The notes below the pieces were generated by a model. That model was not told the origin of the DNA. It ran no database searches and worked only from the letters and a program-made list of their open reading frames with translations. A DNA stretch of 32,295 nt from an uncultured Bacteroides sp. GTDB lineage: Bacteria; Bacteroidota; Bacteroidia; Bacteroidales; Bacteroidaceae. The translations under genes and the position numbers were made by a program. Shown piece by piece: positions 16,926-23,265 of the stretch. The stretch spans positions 1-32,295 of the forward strand of contig CAMAFR010000031.1 of assembly GCA_945833835.1 (NCBI GenBank). The letters run 5' to 3'. Each line of letters opens with the position of its first letter. Position 1 is the first letter of the stretch.

Positions 16926-18842
16926 TCACGCTTCCGCCTTCATGATCTCTTCCGATCGGGAGGACCACGGTCGTTTGCCGAAAATACGTTCTACGTCTTC
17001 GGCGAAAATCACTTCTTTCTCAATCAGCAGTTCGGCCAGTTGGTTGTGACCTTCTTGATGCTCCTGCAGCAGTTCTTTGGCGCGGATGTATTGTTCGCCA
17101 ATCATTTTCTGCACTTCACTGTCAATGAGTTCTGCAGTGTGTTCGCTGTAAGGCTTGTTGAACATGTATTCCTCGTTGCTGTTGTAATAGCACAGATTGG
17201 GCAGTTTCTCGCTCATGCCGGCGTAGGCTATCATGCCATAGGCCTGTTTGGTCACCCGCTCAAGGTCATTCATGGCACCCGTCGAGATGTGTCCGATGAA
17301 CAGTTCTTCGGCAGCGCGTCCACCCAGGGTGGAGCACATTTCGTCCAGCATCTGCTCTTTGGTGGTGATTTGTCGCTCCTCGGGCAAATACCAGGCGGCA
17401 CCCAGTGCCCGTCCGCGCGGCACGATGGTCACCTTGATGAGTGGGTTGGCGTGTTCGAGGAACCACGATATGGTGGCGTGGCCGGCTTCGTGCAGGGCGA
17501 TGGCCCGTTTCTCGTCGGCAGTCATCACTTTGGTCTTCTTTTCAAGTCCTCCCACAATGCGGTCAATGGCGGCCAGGAAGTCAGGCTTGCCTACCGATGC
17601 TTTGGAGTGGCGGGCGGCAATCAGTGCGGCTTCATTGCAGACGTTGGCGATGTCGGCACCGCTGAATCCCGGTGTCTGTCGGGCCAGTAGGTCAATGTCT
17701 ACCGTGTCGTCCAGTTTCAGCGGGCGCAAATGGACACCGAACACTTCTTTCCGTTCGTTCAGGTCGGGCAGGTCCACATAAATCTGCCGGTCGAAACGTC
17801 CGGCGCGCAACAGGGCTTTGTCGAGGATATCCACCCGGTTGGTGGCAGCCAGGATGATGACTCCGCTGTTCGACCCGAAACCGTCCATTTCTGTCAGCAA
17901 TTGGTTCAGCGTGTTTTCCCGTTCGTCGTTGCCGCCCATGCTGGGATTCTTGCCACGGGCACGTCCCACAGCATCGATTTCGTCGATGAAGATGATGCAC
18001 GGCGCTTTCTCTTTGGCTTGCCGGAACAAATCGCGTACGCGCGAGGCACCTACACCGACAAACATTTCCACAAAGTCCGAACCGGATATGGAAAAGAAGG
18101 GGACATCCGCCTCGCCTGCCACGGCTTTGGCCAGCAAGGTCTTCCCGGTTCCCGGAGGGCCTACCAGTAAGGCTCCCTTGGGAATTTTCCCTCCCAGCTC
18201 CGTATATTTCTGGGGCTGTTTGAGGAAATCCACTATCTCCTGGACTTCCTGTTTGGCGGCGGCCTGTCCGGCCACATCCTTGAAGGTGATTTTAGTAGAG
18301 CCTTTGTCGAAAAGCTGTGCCTTGCTTTTGCCTACGCTGAACACATTGCCGCCGCCGGGACCTCCTCCACCTCCCATGCGGCGCATGGCAAACATCCAGA
18401 TTCCTACCAGGAATAGGAGGGGGAACACGTTCCAGAAGATGAGGCTCAGGTAGTTGCCCCGTTTTTCGTAGCGCAGCGATCCGGTGAAGTTTCCGTCTGT
18501 CTGTGCTTGGTCGAGGAATTTCTCCAAGGCTTCCATAGAGCCGACCTGTACGTTGACCATCGGACTGCGGCCTACCTTGGCGGCCTCTTTCTTGAAGACA
18601 TCGACAATGTGTTCGGGTTTGATGTACATTTCTACCGAGTTGTCATCATAGGCAACGATTTTGCCGGCATAGCCTTTGTTCACCATTTGCTGGAACTCGG
18701 TGTAAGTCACTTCTTTGCTGGCGCTGCCTTCGTCTCCTGTAATGTACAGGAACCCGATGACCAGCGCGATGATTACATAGAGCCACGTCAAGTTAGGACG
18801 CGGCATGTTCATTTTGGGTTTATTACTGTTGTTCTCGTTCAT
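16926..18842 (-). CDS. ftsH: ATP-dependent zinc metalloprotease FtsH
   Basis: A membrane-anchored hexameric AAA+ protease that degrades misfolded and regulatory membrane proteins. The ATG at 18842 gives 638 residues; an in-frame TTG two codons upstream is less likely. Two membrane segments (about 19-35 and 132-153) flank a periplasmic domain. After a glycine-rich linker come the AAA+ domain with Walker A GPPGTGKT (228-235), Walker B IIFIDEID (283-290) and the second region of homology with an arginine pair (about 346-352), then the M41 protease domain with zinc motif HEAGH (451-455). All are intact. It lies between rsfS (upstream, 71 bp gap) and cdsA. Confidence 0.98.
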   Translation of the reverse strand: MNENNSNKPKMNMPRPNLTWLYVIIALVIGFLYITGDEGSASKEVTYTEFQQMVNKGYAGKIVAYDDNSVEMYIKPEHIVDVFKKEAAKVGRSPMVNVQVGSMEALEKFLDQAQTDGNFTGSLRYEKRGNYLSLIFWNVFPLLFLVGIWMFAMRRMGGGGGPGGGNVFSVGKSKAQLFDKGSTKITFKDVAGQAAAKQEVQEIVDFLKQPQKYTELGGKIPKGALLVGPPGTGKTLLAKAVAGEADVPFFSISGSDFVEMFVGVGASRVRDLFRQAKEKAPCIIFIDEIDAVGRARGKNPSMGGNDERENTLNQLLTEMDGFGSNSGVIILAATNRVDILDKALLRAGRFDRQIYVDLPDLNERKEVFGVHLRPLKLDDTVDIDLLARQTPGFSGADIANVCNEAALIAARHSKASVGKPDFLAAIDRIVGGLEKKTKVMTADEKRAIALHEAGHATISWFLEHANPLIKVTIVPRGRALGAAWYLPEERQITTKEQMLDEMCSTLGGRAAEELFIGHISTGAMNDLERVTKQAYGMIAYAGMSEKLPNLCYYNSNEEYMFNKPYSEHTAELIDSEVQKMIGEQYIRAKELLQEHQEGHNQLAELLIEKEVIFAEDVERIFGKRPWSSRSEEIMKAEA

Positions 18843-18913
18843 ATTCAATCGGTGGATTTATGGATCAGTGCGGTCCGGCATTTCGCCGGGGGTGTTCATA
18901 CCTTCCCGCCGTC

Positions 18914-19273
18914 TCAATCAATGTCGGGTACTTCTGTCAGTTTGGCATCGGCCCAAAGATGTTCCAGGTTATAGAAATGTCTTTCGTCGGGCAAGAAAAT
19001 GTGTACGATGACATCTCCATAGTCAAGGGCCACCCATTGGGCGTTGCGGACGCCATCGATGCCATAGGCTTTCTGTCCGGTGGTGTTTCGTACATATTCC
19101 CGTACGGAGTCGACAATGGCCAATACCTGGCTGGGTGAATTGCCTTGACCGATGACAAAATAGTTGCATATCGTGTCATCAATGCCGCTCAAATCGGCGA
19201 CGACGATGTCTTTTCCTTTTTTTTCCTGTATTCCTTCTATGATTTTCTGTACCAGTTCTTTTGTCTCATTCAT
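18914..19273 (-). CDS. rsfS: Ribosome silencing factor RsfS (Iojap/YbeB family)
   Basis: A 119-residue protein that binds uL14 on the large ribosomal subunit and blocks subunit joining when nutrients are low. The family is recognisable by KGKDIVVADLSGIDDTICNYFVI, the GNSPSQVLAIVDSV segment, and the second half with WVALDYGDVIVHIFLPDERHFYNLEHLWADA. Length matches the family. It is the first gene of the rsfS-ftsH(-cdsA) run. A TATATTTG box on the minus strand at 19320-19327 is the likely promoter element, giving a leader of about 40 nt. Confidence 0.96.
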   Translation of the reverse strand: MNETKELVQKIIEGIQEKKGKDIVVADLSGIDDTICNYFVIGQGNSPSQVLAIVDSVREYVRNTTGQKAYGIDGVRNAQWVALDYGDVIVHIFLPDERHFYNLEHLWADAKLTEVPDID

Positions 19274-19319
19274 GCTCGGATAAGCTTTTTTTAATTAGGT
19301 TTTGCTCAAATAATGTGGG

Positions 19320-19327
19320 CAAATATA
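19320..19327 (-). promoter_or_regulatory. -7 box for rsfS-ftsH
   Basis: Reads TATATTTG on the minus strand. The nearest matching TTTG (plus-strand CAAA at 19352-19355) is 24 nt away, somewhat longer than the usual 19-21. Confidence 0.45.
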
Positions 19328-19444
19328 CTTGCTTTTCCTTATACGGCGAAACAAACTTCTTGTTTTCTGATGTTTCTTAGGCTTTTTTGGAGCTTCCGAT
19401 TCCTCTCTAACATCCGTTGATGGAGAAAAAAAGAAATTTCGATG

Positions 19445-19470
19445 AAAAAAAACCGCAAAAAGCTTTGCGG
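19445..19470 (-). terminator. Antisense-facing terminator overlapping the tRNA-Gln promoter
   Basis: A perfect 7-bp stem (19453-19459 with 19464-19470) and a 4-nt loop are followed, on the minus strand, by a run of eight T (plus-strand A at 19445-19452). It would stop minus-strand transcription entering the rsfS promoter region. The same bases 19464-19467 serve as the -33 TTTG of the tRNA promoter. Confidence 0.6.
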
Positions 19471-19493
19471 ATAATATTTTTGTTGTACCTTTG
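19464..19493 (+). promoter_or_regulatory. Promoter of the tRNA-Gln pair
   Basis: TTTG (19464-19467), an 18-nt A+T-rich spacer and TACCTTTG (19486-19493). Transcription would start near 19500, about 30 nt before the first tRNA. Confidence 0.7.
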
Positions 19494-19530
19494 CAGCGTC
19501 AAACGAGAAGGATGACACCCACAAGTGCAT

Positions 19531-19601
19531 TGGGCTATGGTGTAATGGTAACACAACAGATTCTGGTCCTGTTTTTCTTGGTTCGAATCCGAGTAGCCCA
19601 A
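19531..19601 (+). tRNA. tRNA-Gln (anticodon CUG), copy 1
   Basis: A full 71-nt cloverleaf: acceptor TGGGCTA/TAGCCCA, D-stem GTGT/ACAC, anticodon loop TTCTGGT (anticodon CTG, reads CAG), T-arm CTTGG-TTCGAAT-CCGAG and discriminator A. The first pair U1-A72 is a known feature of glutamine tRNAs. The anticodon stem ends in an A-C pair next to the loop. CCA is not encoded. Confidence 0.95.
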
Positions 19602-19648
19602 CCACTTTTATACAAAGGAAATCTCCACGGAGGAGAATCCTATTAGTT

Positions 19649-19719
19649 TGGGCTATGGTGTAATGGTAACACAACAGATTCTGGTCCTGTTTTTCTTGGT
19701 TCGAATCCGAGTAGCCCAA
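19649..19719 (+). tRNA. tRNA-Gln (anticodon CUG), copy 2
   Basis: Identical in all 71 bases to the copy at 19531-19601, 47 nt downstream, and most likely on the same primary transcript. The spacer contains a small CTCC/GGAG hairpin near 19624-19635 that could guide processing. Confidence 0.95.
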
Positions 19720-19724
19720 CAGAG

Positions 19725-19757
19725 AGTCCCGCTAACATACAGTTGGTGGGACTTTTT
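19725..19757 (+). terminator. Terminator of the tRNA-Gln operon
   Basis: AGTCCC (19725-19730) pairs with GGGACT (19748-19753), with extra pairing inside the loop, and is followed by a T run ending at 19757. Confidence 0.8.
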
Positions 19758-19788
19758 ATTGTCTTTTAATTCTTTTTGTTTATTTTTG
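19758..19788 (+). promoter_or_regulatory. Probable promoter of the outer-membrane protein pair
   Basis: TATTTTTG (19781-19788) matches the -7 box. ATTG (19758-19761) sits 19 nt upstream as an imperfect -33 element. The ATG of the next gene is 25 nt beyond the box. Confidence 0.5.
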
Positions 19789-19812
19789 CATCCGACTAAT
19801 GTAAATAAACTA

Positions 19813-20757
19813 ATGGAAAATCAAATTCTTCGGAAGGGAATATGTTCTCGCTGGTTGCTGGTGCTGCTGGGCTGCTGCTTGGGGTGGCCTTGCCGGTCGC
19901 AGGCACAGTATGCCACACCGACTGCCGGCCAGGTGGATATATTTATGGGGGCGGAGTTGCACTACCGTGACATCCGTCTTTCGCGGATGTACGAGGTGTT
20001 GGTGAATCTGACACCCGGTGTGAAATGGAATCTGGGAAAAGAATGGCAGGCGGCTGCCCAAGTCATCATTCCTGTGTACAACGATTATGGCGACCTGTAC
20101 AAGCGGGTACGCTTGAATATGGCAGTGCTCTCGAAAGAACTGTATGTAGGCGATCGCCATTTTCTGAAGTTCAGTGGCGGTCTGTTTGATACGCACCGCT
20201 ATGGTTTGGATGTGAAATACGTTTTTCCTGTCAATGCGTGGCTGGCATTAGAGGGCCAAGTGGGTTGGACAGGCTACTGTTCGATGATGACAGGCTGGAA
20301 GGCGAGTGCGCCACAGCGCATTTCGGCAGTGGCGGGGGTGGATTTGTATCTGAACCGATGGAATACAGAGATGCGCATTACTGGCGGACGCTATATTTAT
20401 GAAGACTATGGCTTTATGGTAGAGGGCTTCCGTCATTTCCGTCATTGTTCGGTGGGAGCCTATGTTGAATACAGTGATCAGGCGGCTGCGATCAATGCAT
20501 CGGACAGCCCTTGGAACGGTGGTTTCAAGGTGGTGATGATGATACCGCCCTATCGTCGCAGTCGGCATAAGGTCAATATCCGTCCGGCTTCGTTCTTCCG
20601 TCTTTCTTATAACATTGAGGCCAGCAACCTCACTAACTTGATGTATAAGACGGATCCTGAAGAGAATGAACGCGAACGCTGGTTCAACCGCGACCGGCTG
20701 AAATGGGGTGCCAACACGATGGAACCTGATTTTGTATGGAAAGGAGGTGAAAAATGA
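19813..20757 (+). CDS. Outer-membrane protein of unknown function, partner of a YjbH-like protein
   Basis: A 314-residue secreted protein. The ATG at 19813 follows the predicted promoter; the frame runs back through the second tRNA, which cannot be coding. A signal peptide covers about 1-31 (hydrophobic core LLVLLGCCLGW, end SQAQ). The rest alternates aromatic and polar residues as in a beta-barrel (for example VDIFMGAELHYRDIRLSRMYEVLVNL and VEGFRHFRHCSVGAYVEY). I recognise no catalytic motif. The stop overlaps the next start (ATGA), so it is made together with the YjbH-like protein. It may serve as the other half of a split YjbH-type barrel; this is inference. Confidence 0.8.
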   Translation: MENQILRKGICSRWLLVLLGCCLGWPCRSQAQYATPTAGQVDIFMGAELHYRDIRLSRMYEVLVNLTPGVKWNLGKEWQAAAQVIIPVYNDYGDLYKRVRLNMAVLSKELYVGDRHFLKFSGGLFDTHRYGLDVKYVFPVNAWLALEGQVGWTGYCSMMTGWKASAPQRISAVAGVDLYLNRWNTEMRITGGRYIYEDYGFMVEGFRHFRHCSVGAYVEYSDQAAAINASDSPWNGGFKVVMMIPPYRRSRHKVNIRPASFFRLSYNIEASNLTNLMYKTDPEENERERWFNRDRLKWGANTMEPDFVWKGGEK

Positions 20758-21494
20758 GACGTAGCATTTTATGCCTGCTGCTGGTAGTGGCAGGATGTGT
20801 GACGCTGTCGGCACAGCAATACACAGGGTTGTCTGGCTTGCTCCATGTGCCGTCGGCCGAGATGCGTCCGGAAGGGGAGGCCCGTATTGGAGGCCATTTC
20901 CTGAACCGTGCCATTACACCGGGCAAGATTTTTATGTTGAACGGCAAGAAGTATCATACGTTTGACTATTACTTGGCCATCACGCCGTTCAAGTGGGTGG
21001 AGGTGTCGTATGTATGCACGGCATTTCTGAAGAATGCACCAGGGGGCAAGACCCGTTTCAAAAGCAAGGACCGCTATTTCTCACTCAAGCTGAATCCTTT
21101 ATACGAGGGTAAGTACTGGCCGGCAGTGGCGGTGGGGTGCAATGACCTTTTTGACTCCCGTTCAGGCGTTGACGGGAATTCGGGTGAATTGTATTTTGCC
21201 AACTATTACGTGGCTTTGACCAAGCATTTCGGCATAGGAGTCGGCGAACTGGGGACCCATCTGGTCTATCGGTACTACCGCAGGGAGTACAACCATCGTT
21301 GGAATGGGGTAGTGGGTGGATTGACGTTCCGTCCTTCTTTCGACCGCCATTTGCGCGCGATAGTGGAGTGGACCGGCAGCGAGGTGAATGTAGGGGTGGA
21401 CTATGAGTTGCTGAAACATGTCCTGCTGCAGGCTTCATTGTTGGACGGCAAGCATTTTTCGGGAGGTCTGTCGCTGTACCTCAACCTGTTTTGA
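20754..21494 (+). CDS. YjbH-like outer-membrane protein
   Basis: 246 residues with a signal peptide (about 1-20, LLLVVAGCVTLSAQ). The mature N-terminus (YTGLSGLLHVPSAEMRPEGEARIGG) matches the start of YjbH-domain proteins, which are outer-membrane barrels linked to exopolysaccharide export. The remainder looks like amphipathic strands ending LSLYLNLF, with the terminal aromatic typical of outer-membrane barrels. It is much shorter than Enterobacterial YjbH, so it would be a reduced form, possibly completed by the coupled protein just upstream. No polysaccharide synthesis genes are nearby in the window, so a role in capsule or secretion is only suggested. Confidence 0.75.
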   Translation: MRRSILCLLLVVAGCVTLSAQQYTGLSGLLHVPSAEMRPEGEARIGGHFLNRAITPGKIFMLNGKKYHTFDYYLAITPFKWVEVSYVCTAFLKNAPGGKTRFKSKDRYFSLKLNPLYEGKYWPAVAVGCNDLFDSRSGVDGNSGELYFANYYVALTKHFGIGVGELGTHLVYRYYRREYNHRWNGVVGGLTFRPSFDRHLRAIVEWTGSEVNVGVDYELLKHVLLQASLLDGKHFSGGLSLYLNLF

Positions 21495-21509
21495 GTTTTG
21501 TCAGATGAT

Positions 21510-21578
21510 ACAGTCGCCAAGCCGGCCTGTCGCTGTTTTGCTGGAAGCAAAGGGCGTACAGGTGGGCTTGGCGACTGT
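21510..21578. terminator. Long structured inverted repeat between convergent genes
   Basis: Perfect 14-bp arms (21510-21523 and 21565-21578) continue inward with CCTGT/ACAGG and TTTGCT/AGCAAA pairs, giving one long hairpin on either strand. There is no U-tract. Position between converging genes suggests a transcript-end or stability element acting in both directions. Confidence 0.55.
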
Positions 21579-21619
21579 GTGTTTCAGTCCTGGCAAGGTG
21601 GAGATGTCCGTCTTGTCGA

Positions 21620-22798
21620 TTAGTGGTGGAACAGTCGGATGCCGGTAAATGCCATGGCGATGCCGTATTTGTCGCAGGTCTCGATGACATGATCATCGCG
21701 GACAGAACCACCGGCCTGTGCGATGTATTCCACACCGCTCTTGTGAGCCCGCTCGATGTTGTCGCCGAAGGGGAAGAAGGCATCCGAGCCCAGTGACACG
21801 CCGGTCAGGGTGTCGAGCCATGCACGTTTTTCTTCGCGTGTCAGTACTTCGGGCTTTTCGGTGAAGAACTGTTGCCATACTCCGTCGGCCAATACGTCAT
21901 CGTGGTCATCGCTGATGTAGATGTCAATGGTGTTGTCGCGGTCGGCACGGCGGATTTTCTCTACCCAGGGCAGATTGAGTACTTTCGGATGCTGGCGGAG
22001 GTACCAGATGTCAGCTTTGTTGCCGGCCAGACGGGTACAGTGGATACGGCTCTGCTGTCCGGCGCCGATACCGATGGCCTGTCCGTCCTTGACGTAGCAC
22101 ACCGAGTTCGACTGGGTATATTTCAGGGTTATCAGGGCAATCATCAGGTCGTGCTTGGCAGCTTCGGGGAAGTGTTTGTTTTGCGTGGGGATGTTGGCGA
22201 ACAGTTCCTCGCCGTTCAGCTGGATGTTGTTGCGTCCCTGTTCGAAAGTGATGCCGAACACGTCTTTGTGCTCGATGGGAGCAGGCACGTACTCCGGATC
22301 GATTTGGATGACATTATAGGTGCCTTTGCGTTTGGCCTTCAGGATGGCGAGTGCCTCGTCGGTATAGCCCGGAGCGATGACACCGTCGGATACTTCGCGG
22401 TTGATGAAACGGGCGGTAGCCTCGTCGCAGATGTCGCTGAGGGCAATGAAGTCGCCGTAGGAAGACATACGGTCGGCACCACGGGCACGTACATAGGCGT
22501 TGGCCAACGGTGACAAAGGCAGTCCGTCCACAAAGTAGATTTTCTTCATGGTTTCGTCCAGTTCCAGGCCGATGGCGGCACCGGCGGGGCTGACGTGCTT
22601 AAAAGAAGTGGCGGCAGGCATTCCCGTGGCTTCCTTCAGTTCTTTCACCAATTGCCATCCGTTCAGTGCATCCAGGAAGTTGATGTATCCCGGACGTCCG
22701 TTCAGTACGGTGATGGGCAGTTCCCCCTCCTGCATATAGATGCGGGCCGGCTTCTGGTTGGGGTTACAGCCGTACTTTAATTCAAGTTCTTTTGCCAT
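21620..22798 (-). CDS. Stand-alone AICAR transformylase (PurH C-terminal domain only)
   Basis: Predicted to transfer a formyl group from 10-formyl-THF to AICAR, giving FAICAR in purine synthesis. The 392-residue protein starts directly with the transformylase domain (KYGCNPNQKPARIY) and contains the catalytic Lys-His pair in SFKHVSPAGAA (67-68), YTQSNSVCYVKDGQAIGIGAGQQSR and the C-terminal SDAFFPFGDNIERA...YIAQAGGSVRDD region. It lacks the N-terminal IMP cyclohydrolase (MGS-like) domain found in standard PurH, which is about 520 residues. Bacteroidales often have such a short form in addition to a full PurH. It is monocistronic here, with a TACTTTTG promoter box at 22827-22834. No purH symbol is given because the second activity is absent. 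Confidence 0.93.
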   Translation of the reverse strand: MAKELELKYGCNPNQKPARIYMQEGELPITVLNGRPGYINFLDALNGWQLVKELKEATGMPAATSFKHVSPAGAAIGLELDETMKKIYFVDGLPLSPLANAYVRARGADRMSSYGDFIALSDICDEATARFINREVSDGVIAPGYTDEALAILKAKRKGTYNVIQIDPEYVPAPIEHKDVFGITFEQGRNNIQLNGEELFANIPTQNKHFPEAAKHDLMIALITLKYTQSNSVCYVKDGQAIGIGAGQQSRIHCTRLAGNKADIWYLRQHPKVLNLPWVEKIRRADRDNTIDIYISDDHDDVLADGVWQQFFTEKPEVLTREEKRAWLDTLTGVSLGSDAFFPFGDNIERAHKSGVEYIAQAGGSVRDDHVIETCDKYGIAMAFTGIRLFHH

Positions 22799-22826
22799 AA
22801 AATTGTTCGTTTGAATAGATTCTGCA

Positions 22827-22834
22827 CAAAAGTA
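22827..22834 (-). promoter_or_regulatory. -7 box for the AICAR transformylase gene
   Basis: Reads TACTTTTG on the minus strand, 29 nt from the ATG. No exact TTTG at the usual distance. It is 33 bp from the divergent riboswitch promoter. Confidence 0.5.
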
Positions 22835-22866
22835 CGGAATATTTTCGGGTTATAGAAAAAACTTTC

Positions 22867-22874
22867 TATCTTTG
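22867..22874 (+). promoter_or_regulatory. -7 box driving the cobalamin riboswitch transcript
   Basis: TATCTTTG matches TAnnTTTG. The transcript would start near 22880, so the RNA begins at about the first paired base of the riboswitch. A TTTG -33 element is not clear (T-rich at 22842-22845). Confidence 0.6.
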
Positions 22875-22878
22875 CGGC

Positions 22879-23072
22879 GTGAGGTTCTGTCTTTTCTCCT
22901 GCTTTCAAGCGGGCGGTGAAGACGGATTAATAGGGAATCAGGTGCAAGTCCTGAACAGTCCCGCTGCTGTAAGTTCCATATTATCAGAAGGTCGCTCCAT
23001 TCTTTGGCCACTGGGAGATGGTTGTTCCCGGGAAGGCGGAGCGGCAGGAACAAGTCAGAAGACCTGCCTTAC
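22879..23072 (+). ncRNA. Cobalamin (adenosylcobalamin-type) riboswitch
   Basis: The conserved core is present in order: AGGGAATC (22932-22939), GGTGCAAGTCC (22941-22951), the CCCGCTGCTGTAAG segment (22960-22973), the B12-box-like GCCACTGGGA (23007-23016) and AGTCAGAAGACCTGCC (23053-23068). The outer P1 helix pairs GTGAGG (22879-22884) with CCTTAC (23067-23072). This RNA senses cobamide directly and normally lowers expression of downstream uptake genes when ligand is bound. It precedes a BtuB-type receptor, which fits exactly. Confidence 0.95.
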
Positions 23073-23265
23073 ACCTATGGTTTCTTTACGGCTTTCGAGG
23101 AAAAAGCGGGAAACGATGTTTCGAATTCAGCACATTCTGGCATGGAGTGTGTCCCTAAGGTTTTCTCCGACAGGTCGTTAAGAAATGAGCAGTGAGTGGA
23201 AAAGAGTCCGCCCCAGGCTTCGTGTGTCTTGTGGCACGGAAGTGGAGGCGTAGAGGAAGGAGTAA
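23073..23265 (+). promoter_or_regulatory. Expression platform between riboswitch aptamer and btuB-like start
   Basis: About 190 nt separate the aptamer from the ATG. A hairpin can form near 23220-23242 (CTTCGTG with CACGGAAG, one bulge), shortly before the purine-rich AGGAAGGAG (23255-23263) directly before the ATG. There is no hairpin followed by a U-tract, which points to control of ribosome access rather than termination. This is inferred from reading only. Confidence 0.45.

Noticed and set aside
16851..17690. Plus-strand frame of 279 codons opposite ftsH
   Set aside because: Overlaps the conserved FtsH coding region on the other strand and shows no family features.
19339..19719. Minus-strand frame across both tRNA-Gln genes
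   Set aside because: Its repeated peptide is only the antisense translation of the two tRNAs, a known source of false proteins.
19648..19812. In-frame upstream extension of the outer-membrane protein gene
   Set aside because: It would translate the second tRNA-Gln and its terminator; the signal peptide starts at 19813.
23116..23181. Short leader peptide in the riboswitch expression platform
   Set aside because: A 21-codon frame exists but has no ribosome-binding context or regulatory codon pattern; chance is the simplest explanation.
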